NCBI GenBank assembly: GCA_013400975.1
Contig: WBMZ01006408.1
Span: forward strand, 124,001-188,000
DNA: 64,000 bases
Direction of reading: 5' to 3'
Source: Atrichornis clamosus
Taxonomy: Eukaryota; Chordata; Aves; Passeriformes; Menuridae
The notes below the pieces were generated by a model that saw nothing but the letters and a program-made list of their open reading frames with translations, was not told the DNA's origin and made no database searches. This document shows positions 12,961 through 25,200 of the stretch, piece after piece; positions within the stretch are counted from its first letter, which is position 1, and each line of letters begins with the position of its first letter. Position numbers and translations under genes: made by a program.

Positions 12961-15900
12961 TATTATTTGCTCATTGTGGTTAGATTTTGCCTGGTGGAAG
13001 AAAGGAGTGACAGGCTGACATCACCTGCTTATTAATAGATGGGTAGAGAAGAATGATCTCCAATAAAGGCTTGGGTGAGGATGTTCTCTCGGGGTGTGCT
13101 CAGGAGGACGGTGTATTCATGAGCAGTACAAGCTGGTAATCTTTTAAGGGAAGCAGCTGTCTGCCCTGTGGCTGCTTCTGAACCCTTGAACTGCAACTTC
13201 CTGGTCCTTCAAGGGCATGGCTAACCAACCCCTCACTGGAAAAAACAGTGCTGGGGACAACCTGCAGGAAACAGGGTCCTGTGCGGAGCAAAGTCATTTC
13301 TCTTTGCAAAGGAAAATAAAAAAGTACTTCAGGGATAAGCTGAGACTCAGTGGCCCTACAGAGCCATGGCTCCTAACAAAGATCCCACAGCCATCAGTGA
13401 AACCAGGTAAGGAATCAGCAAGAAGCTCCCCGTCCAGTCCTTGCTGCCAACTGATCTCAGCCTCTGGACTGGGGCCTGCAGCTGGATGCAAGTGGCAGTG
13501 GGTAAAAAATGTGAAACATCTCATTCAATCAGTAAATCTCCCCTCTCTGCTTGCACGTTTCCTGGTAACAAACAGCTGGAAATGTTATCAAAAGCATATG
13601 TTATTGAAAGCTATGTAAAAAAAAAAAAACAACCTCTTGGTAAAGAATTTTTTACAGCAGTTAGGAGTGGTAACTTCAGGCCATATGGGATGGGATTTCT
13701 TGTAATGTTTAAATAGTTGTGTGTGACTCTTGGCATTATGCTTCCACAGCAAGATCACAGGATTGCAAGTTTAAAATTCATCTCTCGTGGGTCAACTGCT
13801 ACATTAAGTTCAAAAGCATCTTTCCAGGACACTTTCTGACCGGGAGGCTACTAACAAAAAGTAAACATGGAATAAATGGAGTCCAAGCAAATTCATTACA
13901 AAATGTAAATACACATTCTTACTTTTTTTTGTTTCTCCCAGGCTGATGGGAGGAGCTGTCAAACATGTTTGAGTTAGCCAAAACAGAGACATTAATACCT
14001 ACTCATATTTCTAAGCCATCTCTAACATAACTCCTACATATTATTCCCATTTACCCACTTCCAAGCCATGGAGACTCCAGCACAGTCTCCTCTCAGCAGC
14101 AGCACTGCAAGATGAGAGATATGTTTATTTCCCTCAGAAAAGGCAGAATATTATGGTATTCCCTCCCACGTGAACAGATCAATTTACCCACTCTTGGCTG
14201 CACCTACCATCCCTCATAAATTACCAGTAGAAAAATTAAGTAGAGGGGAAAGGCAGCCTGAACCTGAAAATTCAGAGGTAAAGCAAAGGTCTTCTCAGCC
14301 AGATAGCACAGAGGCTGCCAGGGACACACTGGTGGCCCTGACACAGAGCAGAGCACTGCAGCTCTTTTAGGGTGAGCACACACTCTAAAGCACAGCACTA
14401 AAACCAGAGGCACTTGGCAGCACCAAACTGGCACATTTTCAGCTTCTTTCTGAAAGCACCATAAATTGAGTGGTTTAGTGAAGAGGAACACTATTAATAA
14501 GAAAAGGGCTTTCTTTTTTGTGTTCCTTCCTCTTTCTCAGATGGATGGCAACCACTGAGGAAGCATTTGCAGAACACCAAGTGCAGCACGTCCATCTTGC
14601 CTCCCTCCCACTACCGACTGCAAACACAAGAACTGAACAGCAGTCCTTGCTGCAGTGACTTGTTCACTGACGTGAGTGTCCTGCTCCACATTCTTCTCGG
14701 GTGTTCATGCTGGCAAGCCTGCCACTGCCTCTGGCTGCAGGTCTGGCTCATGATTCAGACCACTGAAGTCTTCCAGAACATCATTTTCTTTTTGCTGTCT
14801 GATTAATTTACTTGCTTTCATCTATTTTCAAATAAACTCTTGCTTAGAATCCTCCCTGGAATTTCTATCAGCCAGCGCCTCTTCCCAATACAACATGCTC
14901 TGACCTTCTCAGCACTGCCATGCCAAGAGAGCTGGGCCATGTCCATACGTTGGGAATACAGAATTGCAAAGAAGTGACAGTGCCACATAACAGCTCTGTC
15001 ATCCTTCCTGCAGGCACCACTGACGCCTTGTGCAGTGGAGGAGGACAAGAGCCACACTAGATCATGCTGTACCCAAAAAGGAATGAAAGTTCTCTCTCTC
15101 CATTGCATAGAGGGACTTTTTACACACCAAGAAAGGAGATCTAGTTCTCTTCTCCTTAGTCCTGTCTCTTTTCTTGTTCATAAAATCATACAAGAGTTTC
15201 AGCTACAATGTTTCTGTCTGAGCTGCAGTGAAAAAGAATCAAAAGTTAGGAACCAGAGGGGATCAGGTTTGCATGGATGCACCTCTACACCAAGTATGCC
15301 AAAAATGCACGTTGTTCTCTACCATCCTTTCTCCTACTGCAACTTGCACACAAGCTTGGAAATACTCAGATCAGCATTTCATGTCACAAGATGAAATAGG
15401 ATGTTAAAGACCAGGTTTTCCTCACATTCTTAGTTGTTTACAGCCTATTAAGGGGGACTAGGAAACCAAGAGGAGAATACAACAAATGGTCACATTTACC
15501 ATTTCTATACCATGTTCCTGGAAGAGATACCAGCATTTTATGAAACCTGAGTTCAGAATGAAGAATAAAGAAAATGGCAAAATAAGTTTATAGCACCTTT
15601 TTCATACTATTGGAATAATACAGTTTACCCCATACTGGCATCATCCAAGGGTGACACAGATTGAGATTTGTAGACTTTGGGGACTTCGCATCTAAAATTA
15701 CATTGAGATCTGAGCCAAGGCCAAATCCAGAAAATCAATCTGATTCAGATTCCAGTGATAAAATCTCTGCCCTTTGCTTTCTTGTGAATTTTTAAAGGGT
15801 GTGAAGCCTACATAAAATGTAGCTGGTTTTCACAGCTCTATTTTTAAAGTTTGAAAAGTTTTATTCCAATTTGAAAGAAATACAGTGAGTGATAAGCTGT

Positions 15901-18900
15901 ATGTTGCTTTCCCTTGTCCTAAAAGAATGACTCTATTTGAATTCAGCAGTAGATGCAGTAACCACTGTTCGCTTGGCCAATCCCTGTATCTCGATGAAAT
16001 TCAGAGTCAGGTTCCTGACCTGAACGTCACAGCTCTTGTCTCTTACAACAGCAAAGGCCAAAGCCCAGGGTTTGAACACCTGCTGCTATGGAGAACTTGG
16101 ATTAAGAATCACACTCAGACCTTACTGTCCAGTCCCACATTTTCTCAGTGTTCAGTTTGAAAATCAGGATGTTGCACTACTCAGTGGTGGTACTGCTGTG
16201 CTGCAGGACAAGGGATCTTCTTGCAGGTTTTGGTTTGTGGATACGTGGAATAAAAAGGCCTTCTTGGAGATAAGCCTGGTAAGACAAAAGGGATGATAAA
16301 ATTATTGCTTCTCAAGCATGGTCCTTCAGTATCCCAGTCTGGCCAGCTGTCTTTCGCAGTCCACATACATTTAGCAATGGACTCCCCTGCACGGTGATGG
16401 TGCGAAAATCCCCTTATAGTGTAGCTAAAAAAAACCCCAAAGATGTGGACAGTAGCCTCAAGAAGACACTTTTCTGCTGTTAGCAAAGATGGGGAGGCTA
16501 TAAAATTCAGATCTAGATTTGGATTTTGAATGTTAAGGAACTCCTGCCTAACTCCCAAGTCACGTGTTTCATCTAATGGATGTATTATTGCTTTGCAATT
16601 GAGTGGTCTTCATAGAATGTGCCATCAAACAGGCACTAAGCTATGCCATTCCTGTTTACTGTGCCCAGGAACTGTTTACACAATGCTTCATACACAAACA
16701 TATATTCAAAGAAGCTTTGAAATTGGCCAGAGGCCAAACATTTGCAGATGGGTTTTATAAGACAGGATAGCTCAGTGCCTGGCTGGACACAGTTCTGCCC
16801 TCAAACACAGCCTCCTTGGGACTGCAGTTCTGCATAGAAGAGTACAAAATGTCAAACAACAGAAGAAAAAGATGCACTGACAAACGTGGGCAACTACATG
16901 CTCAGAGCCATCCCTGCCTCTCAGTTAACCTGCTACCCACCAGTTCCCCAGCTCACTTATTAGTAGGGTGTTTCATTTTTAAGGAAAATGGGAAATTGTC
17001 AAATTTAAATTCCCATTTGCCTGGCACTTTGCCTCTGAAAAACAAAGATCTAAGGTGCATATTCAACAGAATTTAAACTGAGCATTAAATTGGATGTAGA
17101 GCTCAGTCTGGTCCTGCAAAGCAATGCTCCATTTGCCTGCAGGATTTTCTATTTCTGTGCTGCTCAGGATAACAACAGATGGGACCCCTAATTCAAAGGA
17201 CAATCTCGAGGCTAGAGACAACAAAACTGGACGAGAATGTAAAAAGCAGGGTTGTTGCAGATGTGGGGGAAAATGTGTATTTTCAGCTGAAAAAAAAAAA
17301 AAGATGGAGTCCAGATGGCAGAGCAGGGTACTCTGGATTGCTAAAACATCTCAAGATCTCACTGTATTTGTTTCCCTCAAAACCCATGCCATTGGTTCTA
17401 CTGAGAAGGCCAAATTAACTATGAAGGCAAAAGAGGAATCTTATCTACAGACCAGAACTGGGTATAAAAATGTGCCACCAGCTCAGAGAAATAAGCTTTG
17501 CTTCTGAGCTACCCATAGGGCAGGTTGGATATTTTCTTCCAATGCCTTCTGAATGAAAATGCTATTGGGTTTTTTTGTTATTATTATTTTAACCAGAAAA
17601 CTAAAATGAAAGATTTTGTTCTAGGTCTTGTTGACCCAGTTGAAACACTTCAGCTGACCTATTTGAAAACACTTCTTTTTAGGTCAATTTTTTATTAATC
17701 TCTGTCTGCCTCAGACACCACACTGTCTCAGAAAAGTGATGTCTCATGTTCTTCCTTTCTTTATCCCCTTACCTCTTCCTCTCCCTGCATTCTCTGCTTG
17801 GATTTAATCTGAGAAGATGCTGTGAGATGTCACCCCCACTGAACCACTGCTGTGTACCACAGAGATGAATCCAACCACAAATTAGAAGGGAAGCCTAAGG
17901 CGCTGTGATTGATCCAGCGGATGTGGTCCATCAAGTTGAAACAAAACGCCTTGACTTTCAGAATGAACAGTTTGGAACATGTGATAAATGAATGATAAAT
18001 TTCAGTATCTACTCTTTGTTGAACCATTAGACCAAAACCAACTACTGAAGCATCTGTTTTTCACAGGACTTGAATTCCAGCTAATAAAAGAGCTGCACAT
18101 GACCATCCCAGTGACCTGCCATCTAAGACCTCCTGGCTGCTTCTCCACCACTTGCCGTGACTGGCTGCAATGCACTCTCCTGCCTATTGTTTTAGCTGCT
18201 CTTCTTGAGCCTGCCTTTGATTTGGAACCAGAGGTAAGAGCAGTGTTCTGCCCAAGCTGGAAGTCTATCAGAACTCTACTTGTTCCCACACCAAGATGGC
18301 CTACAGCAAATTGCCCATTCCCACTCCATCACAGTTGAGCTGTTTATGGCTAAAACAACTTTTAGGTCCTGGCACTGGACTTCCTCAGAGCTATCTTGCA
18401 AGTGCAGCCTCACCATGTCTGTCCAGAAGGCACAGGAGCTGCACAGGGCACCACACACAGGAAGTGATAAGCCTGCAGGAGTGCAGTGATCCACCTCTGG
18501 CTAACACAGCCTCAGCACAGCCGATGCAGGATGGAGAGTGCCAGGCCAGCTCTGCCTGTGGGACCCCAGCCAGCTGCTCACTCAGAGGGGGAGGCACACC
18601 CTGAGACAGGGCCAAGCCTTCCTGCCAATTCCTTAACCCACATGGGTGGCTGGCAGCAGGAGGGCAAACTCCAGTATGCAGAGTGGGGCAATTTCAGTGC
18701 AGAGCCAGTGATTCAGTGCTGTAGTGGCAAATCCTCCCTGCTCATCTCAGCCAGCAGAGGAGAGCAACACCAAGGGGTCATGAAGGCAGGGAAGTTTTCA
18801 GCTGTGAAAATGCTGAGGAACACGGCCAGCACCAGGGCAGCAGTCAACTTCATGGCTCACAGCTGCTGTGGTCTTCTGCAACCATTTTAACCAGGGCACG

Positions 18901-21900
18901 ACGAAAGAACCCAGCAATGCTCATGACAGAAGTGCATCCTCAAACTCGTCCTTCTGTAAGATTAGCACCTCTGCCACAGGCTTTCAACATGGCCTTTTAA
19001 GCAGCACTAAGAAGCAGCACTTTTCTAATGCTATAAACATATCCACCTTCCCCAGCACTCAGAATTCCTCTTTTTTTCTCCATGCCTTGATTCCCCCTCT
19101 GTATGCTTCTGTCCACTCTGGACACTACGTAGGGAAGCGAAGGAGTGTCTCTCAGTAATGTTAGGAAAAGAGTTATCACAGTGTTGTAAGCACTCCGTAG
19201 AATTCTGGGTTTGTATACTTTTACTGTAGGAATATTTGCTTGTATAGCATCTGTTCAGCTGCAAATTACCAGAGAAGCAAGATGCCCCAAGAGTTGCATT
19301 AAAAAGGATTTTTCTTTTCACGACTGACTTGGATCTGTTCCTTTGCTGCTTATATATGCGTTTCACGTTCACACTATAAGCACAATAATCTCACGTTAAC
19401 AAAAGACAGCTGCCACCTGGATTTTTTTAGTTCAAAGTGCATACAAGCTATATCTAACACTACGTGCTGTGCAATCAAAGTGACAGTCAAAATACTCCTT
19501 ACATATTTGGATGTTCCCTAACCGCAGTGAAATGCCCAGGGAACAGCTCCCTCCAGCACACCGCGGGCTGGTGACCACAGCAAGTTTGCAGCACCCTCTG
19601 GAGGCGAGTCCTGGGCTTTTGGGGGGAAAGGAAACCCATCAGCACTGCTCTTGCAGGAATTTTGGAGGGCTTTTAGGGAATGCACTGCAAAGTATGAGGA
19701 GCTGCTGATGTCTGGGTTCACACTGGCATTTGCAGCCAACGGGATGTATGATGTATGGGGAGCACTGTGTTTCTTGTCAGCACAGGCAATAAAATGAAGA
19801 AATCCACACAGAGATTCACTCCTTTGCCTGCCTGTAACTCACTCTCTAGCCCTTACACACGTGCAGTTCAGTGGCTAGCAGCACAGAATTTGGATCTCCA
19901 GCTGAAATTCTGAGCTGTGTAATCAGGACTGATATCCAGAAGAAAGCATTTGAAAAAGCAGGAGCCCTTTGGAATCAGCACCACAATAGGGGGCTCATCC
20001 ACGCTGTATATTTCATCTATGCTATAATGAAATTCCTACATGACATCATTATCTTTGTTCCATCTTTCATTTTTAAGGAAAATTTGAATTTCTAGGTGCT
20101 GTGTGGTACTGAAGAAGAAGCACTGAAAAGTTAGAAAAAGTACAAAACTCTTCTTATAGGATCACGTTTTTCATTTTAAAGGGGTTTGGCCCAGAAAAAT
20201 CTGTATAAACACACCAGAACTGTTTCATCTCCGACTTGGAATATTTCAAAATACTTCCAGCCTGGATAGCATCCCTAGCCCTCACAAATAAAAGGAATAA
20301 GAAAGAAATTCAAGCATACTTTAGATACCACTGAAATTTCCTAAGGATATCTGCCAGCATCCCAAATTAAAAACCTTTCAAGTCTGGAAAGAAACATACC
20401 CAAAACCAAGGAGAATATGAACAAAAGTAGTTCAAAAGCTGGTATTATTTTGATTCTTTTGTCTGGCTAAGAGAGCATCACAAGCAGAACGCCTGATCCC
20501 TTCCTCCTTGGAATTTCAGATGAGAAATCCCACAGTCTGCAACCTCAGATCAGCCCCATTACTAGAGATGAACACTTAATTGTAAGCAGAAAAATGACCT
20601 TTTGCCAGGAGCATCATGTTTCTGGAGTTTGGAGCTAGAACTAGGAATTGTGTTACAGCCTTTGGAAAACTGTATGAGAAAAGCTCATATATAACCTTGT
20701 TTTCTCTGATACCTCCGCAGCTTCTGCTACGTAATTCCCAGCTTATTATACATACCACGTTTCCCTAATTGCCATCAGACAAATAGATAAATGATTGATC
20801 ACAGCAGCAATTAACTAGGATAAGCCATTATAAAATGTCCACACTACTGCAGAGTTTTATTTATAAAACCATAATAGCGCTCTCTTTTTTCTGGGACCAT
20901 CATGTCTGTGTCCTGTTCAGCCCTTTGGGCTCCAATGTGTACCAGGCGCAAGAAGTACAGGAACTTAGGCAGTGCCTCTAGATGATCTTGCCAGCACAGG
21001 TAACAGTGAATGCTTCAGAAAACTGTCTGTATACATTAGTGGAGAATGGAAAAGGGCGAAAGTAACAGGGGAGAACGAAAGAGAAACTCTTTCCATTTAT
21101 CAGCCACTACTGTTCAGCTTTCCTTCCCCGAGGGGTCGTAACATCAATAATCTAAGGCAAGTAAAGGATCTAGGAACATGTTCAGTTAAATAATTCATCT
21201 CTCTTCCCGTTCTGATGCAAGAAATGGGAGACAGCTGGTAATTACAGAAAGACATCAACTTAAAATGTTCACATGAACCTTCCCCCTGCCAGAGTACACA
21301 GATAAGACACAGAGCTTAGCACATGCCTTAAACCAAGGTCCAGATGGTAACACAAACATCACCTAGTTCACTAGCAAAGATTCAGTGAGAGACCAGCACA
21401 GACTCTGTAGAGAGAAATACAACGCAGAAGCCCTTGACAGCTGAGAAACATTTTATCTCCCAGCCCAGACACACTTTAAACGTGAAAAAAAGCAGAAAGA
21501 GGATTTTGAGGGGTCTCACGTCCAAAGTGTCCAATTCACTTATGGGGTGTTCTGCGCTCAGGCAAGGAAAAGATCACTATGGCAGGAGTCACCAGCTTCA
21601 GCTGGCCTCCTGCAAAGGGCTGGATCCAGCCTCTGGGACATGGAGGAGCACAACTACAGGGAAAAGTCTGCCTTAGACAGCTTTACTGTGTTTAACGCAA
21701 CAGACTTTGGCCCAAAGACAGTAACATGCTCTAAAGAGACCAGGCTTATGGACTGCCATGTTTGAAGAACCTGCAAGGAGAAGGAAATGGTGCTTTCAAA
21801 AAGAAAAAGTTTTCTCTGCTATCTTTTCCTTGTGGGAGATAAGCACTACATTGTGGAGAAGAAGGAAAGTTGCCAGGAAAGAAGCAGTACTTGAGCATGT

Positions 21901-22198
21901 TTTCCAAAGCCACGCCAAACAGACCTCTTATACTTCACAGAGACTAAAACTTAGCAAATGCTCATGTCCATAAAAAATTGTATTAGGCAATAAGTAACAT
22001 GTAAGGACATGCATCTCCATTGTTTCACAAGGATTTTAATTCTTGACAAGCGTTACGAGATTCCTTTAATCCCACAGTGCCACAGCCACCACTAATTTGG
22101 GATGATCAAGTGGCAGGCAGGAACTGGGTTATCTGAAATGGCAAGGAAGAACAGCCACACGAGCAGGGTTTTCACCACCATCTCCAAGTAAGAGCAGT
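12961..22198. other. Non-coding stretch, no gene recognised
   Basis: No family-level protein match, RNA gene or transposon was seen. Minor features are an A12-like run near 13618-13630 and an A12-like run near 17290-17302. A TGATTGAT word lies at 20792-20799 with CAATTAA 9 bases downstream. The 18.0-18.9 kb part is GC-richer and holds overlapping open frames on both strands (up to 134 codons), which look like chance. Confidence 0.55.
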
Positions 22199-22220
22199 AA
22201 TTTCACAAAAATGTGAAATT
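22199..22220. repeat. Perfect 9-bp inverted repeat (hairpin)
   Basis: AATTTCACA at 22199-22207 is the exact reverse complement of TGTGAAATT at 22212-22220, separated by AAAA. The result is a perfect 9-4-9 hairpin of AT-rich composition. There is no T-run on either side to suggest a Pol III terminator and no flanking duplication to suggest a MITE. A role is not implied. Confidence 0.85.
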
Positions 22221-25200
22221 AAAATTACACTTAATGTTGATTATGGGGTACGCAGACACAGTACAAATAGGGCTGATCAGAGGGAGGTGCATGTTAATGG
22301 GTTTCAAAGGCTACTAAAACCACCCAAAGCAGTGAAACAAAGTGTGGGGTATCCTAAGCACCAGGCTGGTTTGTCAGCTTGTTTTACAGACATCCCGAGA
22401 AACAGCAGATATTCCACAACCACAGAACAAGCCATGCAATTAGCCCCAGCATGCCACAAGGCAATGAAGTGACTGTGGAAGGCAGAGTCAAGAAAAAACA
22501 AAGCTTCAGAAACATTTCTGAAGCAAACACACTTATCTCCAGAGCAGTAGTAAGAGAAAAGAAGCAGAGGTGCTGTTGCACAGCACATACTCAGGAGCAG
22601 AGGTTTCTACCCCCAGACTGGACCTAAGATGAAATGCACACTGCATAACTGAAAGCACATAAATCAGTATCAATGTTTTTCAATATAGCAAATTATGCTG
22701 GCTTTATAACCCATGAAGAACGATTATGGATCTAGAAATGATATGATTAGGAAAATAATGAAAAGTGGAACAGAGTTTTAGTTCCATGTGATTGACAAGT
22801 TCCCAAGGATAAAACTGTCCTGAAAGAAAACATATCCTATGTTTAGAACAACTGCACACCCACTGCAGCAATGTTCAGATGGAAGACCAGCATGAATAAC
22901 TGGGGATACTACAGTTTCTCTTGTTTATGGAAGCAAATCCTTTGAATTATTCTGGTTGTTAAGGGGGAAGAAAAGTCTCTTGAAAACAGCCAGCCTGTCA
23001 TGTGACTGAGATAACTGGGGAACAGCATCCCATTATTTAATCAACTTACATTAAGTGATTCACCCAGAGCTAGTGACTAATAAACAAATTAATAAAGTCA
23101 CAGAAAGCTGAACCACCACATCTTTGTGACTCGCTTTGTGCTGTCAAACAAAAAGCTGGAGCATGTAGAGAGCTACACTTGCATCTGACATGCACAGTCT
23201 TTGTGACTGAACATGTTCCCTCCTGCCGGTGCTAAAAGCACCAGGTATCTGCACTGAACAAGGTCCAGGGGAAGCTGAGGATAAAATTCTGCTGCCCTGG
23301 TGACAGCATGGGTTAGAAGAAGTCGCTGTATCTTTCTGGAGCCTCACAGAAGAAGGGTACCACAGTGGAGGGAATATTGATGGATGGACTGTTAGACAGA
23401 CTGGTATTACTGGTAGAACTGGCAGTCGGAAAGACTGGGAAAAGAGGGCTCTGTCTAAACTGAAATAACAGCAAGAATTACATTAGTGCCTCTCTTTCCT
23501 CAACAAAATCATCAAGACACATTCTCTGCTTCTGAGGGCATGTACCAGAAATGCCACTATAACCAGCACAGGGGCAAGTAGCTCCTGCTGGCTGCAGCGT
23601 GCATGCTGAAGAGGAGATGGAGTAATGAGGGTATTATCCAGCTCAGTTTGTGGCTTCTGAAAGGCACTAGGCAGGAGGTGCAGGAACTCACTGGCATGAA
23701 TCTGAATTGCCTGTGACTCTCCCTTGAGGAACTCTGCTACCTTTCATGCAGTACAATAGGCTTAAAGGACAATCTAGGCTGAAGACTCAAACAAAACTCC
23801 CTAGGCAAATATTACAGCCAAGAGCTTTTTTGTGCATTTCCAGAGCATTTTAATGAAACGTTTGACTACAGCTTGGAGTTCTGAGGAAACCATTACACAA
23901 AAAAGTTTGGCCAGATACATTTTGGCTTCTGACGTCCTACTTGTGTTCACAGCTGAGCCCCAGACTTAAGTGATGAATATGTCCATCCTTACAGCGGATG
24001 CTGTGGTTTTCAACAGGCCTTCCCACTTCATGCCAAAGGGGAAATACAATATCATTTGTGAGGACTAATGGCTGGGTTAAAAATCAGCAAGTTAAGTCTA
24101 GGAGAAGACAGTCCCTTCCTCAGTTCTATACAACATCAGGAGACTATTCCTGAGAATGCCATCCATTACACAAAGCAGTGGAAGGGATTGGTGTTGGACA
24201 CTGCACACAGTGCTGGCCTGGGACTGCTGACAGCCTGTGCAGACAAACCCCTGCCACCAGTCTCCTCCTTTAAAACACAAGTCTCACCATCCTTTGAGGC
24301 ACAGCAAAATAATTTTGTACATACAGGGCCAAGTTGCTCTTTACTGTGCAATAAACATTTTTTTTCTTGTTCCTAGCAGTAAATGGGTCTGTCAGAAAAA
24401 GTACAGATGGCCAGAACCTTTTGGTCACACAAGGGTGAGAAGAGGAGGGACCCTAAGTACATACAGGCAAGTAGGGGCACAAGTTGGACTGACATGGTAT
24501 TCCCTGATCTCTGTCACATGTTCAGCTCTGAGGCCACGCTGCCTTGCCTGCTTTAGATACATCAAGGAGAGGGTTTGACCCCACACCTATGGATCTCCTG
24601 AGAACTGCTCTGTGGTACTACAAGACTGGAAAGCAGCTGGAACCGACCGGCCACTTGTCATCAGAGACTGCAGGCTAAGTTCATTTCTTCTTCACTCAGA
24701 ACAACTTCCCCAATTCCACCAGAAAAAGGTGTATCTCAGAGTCATCTCTCTAGCTGTCCTCCCTTTGGTGCTGTCCTGATACTGTCCTGATGTGTTCCCC
24801 TGGATAAGTATTCCGCTAGCTACACCTCCTTCAGGAATCACTCTCAGCTGCAGCAGTGTGGACATCTGTGCTCCATCTGGCCAACAGAGGAGTGAGAATG
24901 GAAGACCAGAGTTGCCACCTTAACCTTCTAGAGGCCTAGAACTCACAACTTGAGTCTCACTTCAATCTACAGACAGCCAAGGAGACCAAGACCTCATGCT
25001 GGTCCTGGGCTCAGGCATCTGCAAGCAAAACAGAGATTTCTGCCAGAGGTTTCCAAAAGAGACATTCACAGCCTTCTGCTGCCAGCACACACAAAGACAC
25101 TGGGATGCCCAGGAGCAAATACTGAAAAAATGCAGTTGCCCCTGCCTGGTTTTTTTCAAGACAGGAGCAACCAAGAGGCTCCACTTCAGACAGTACAGAT

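Noticed and set aside
23020..23110. MIR-like words ('ttaagtgattcaccca', 'agctagtgac')
   Set aside because: The match is a single short block with no supporting landmarks on either side.
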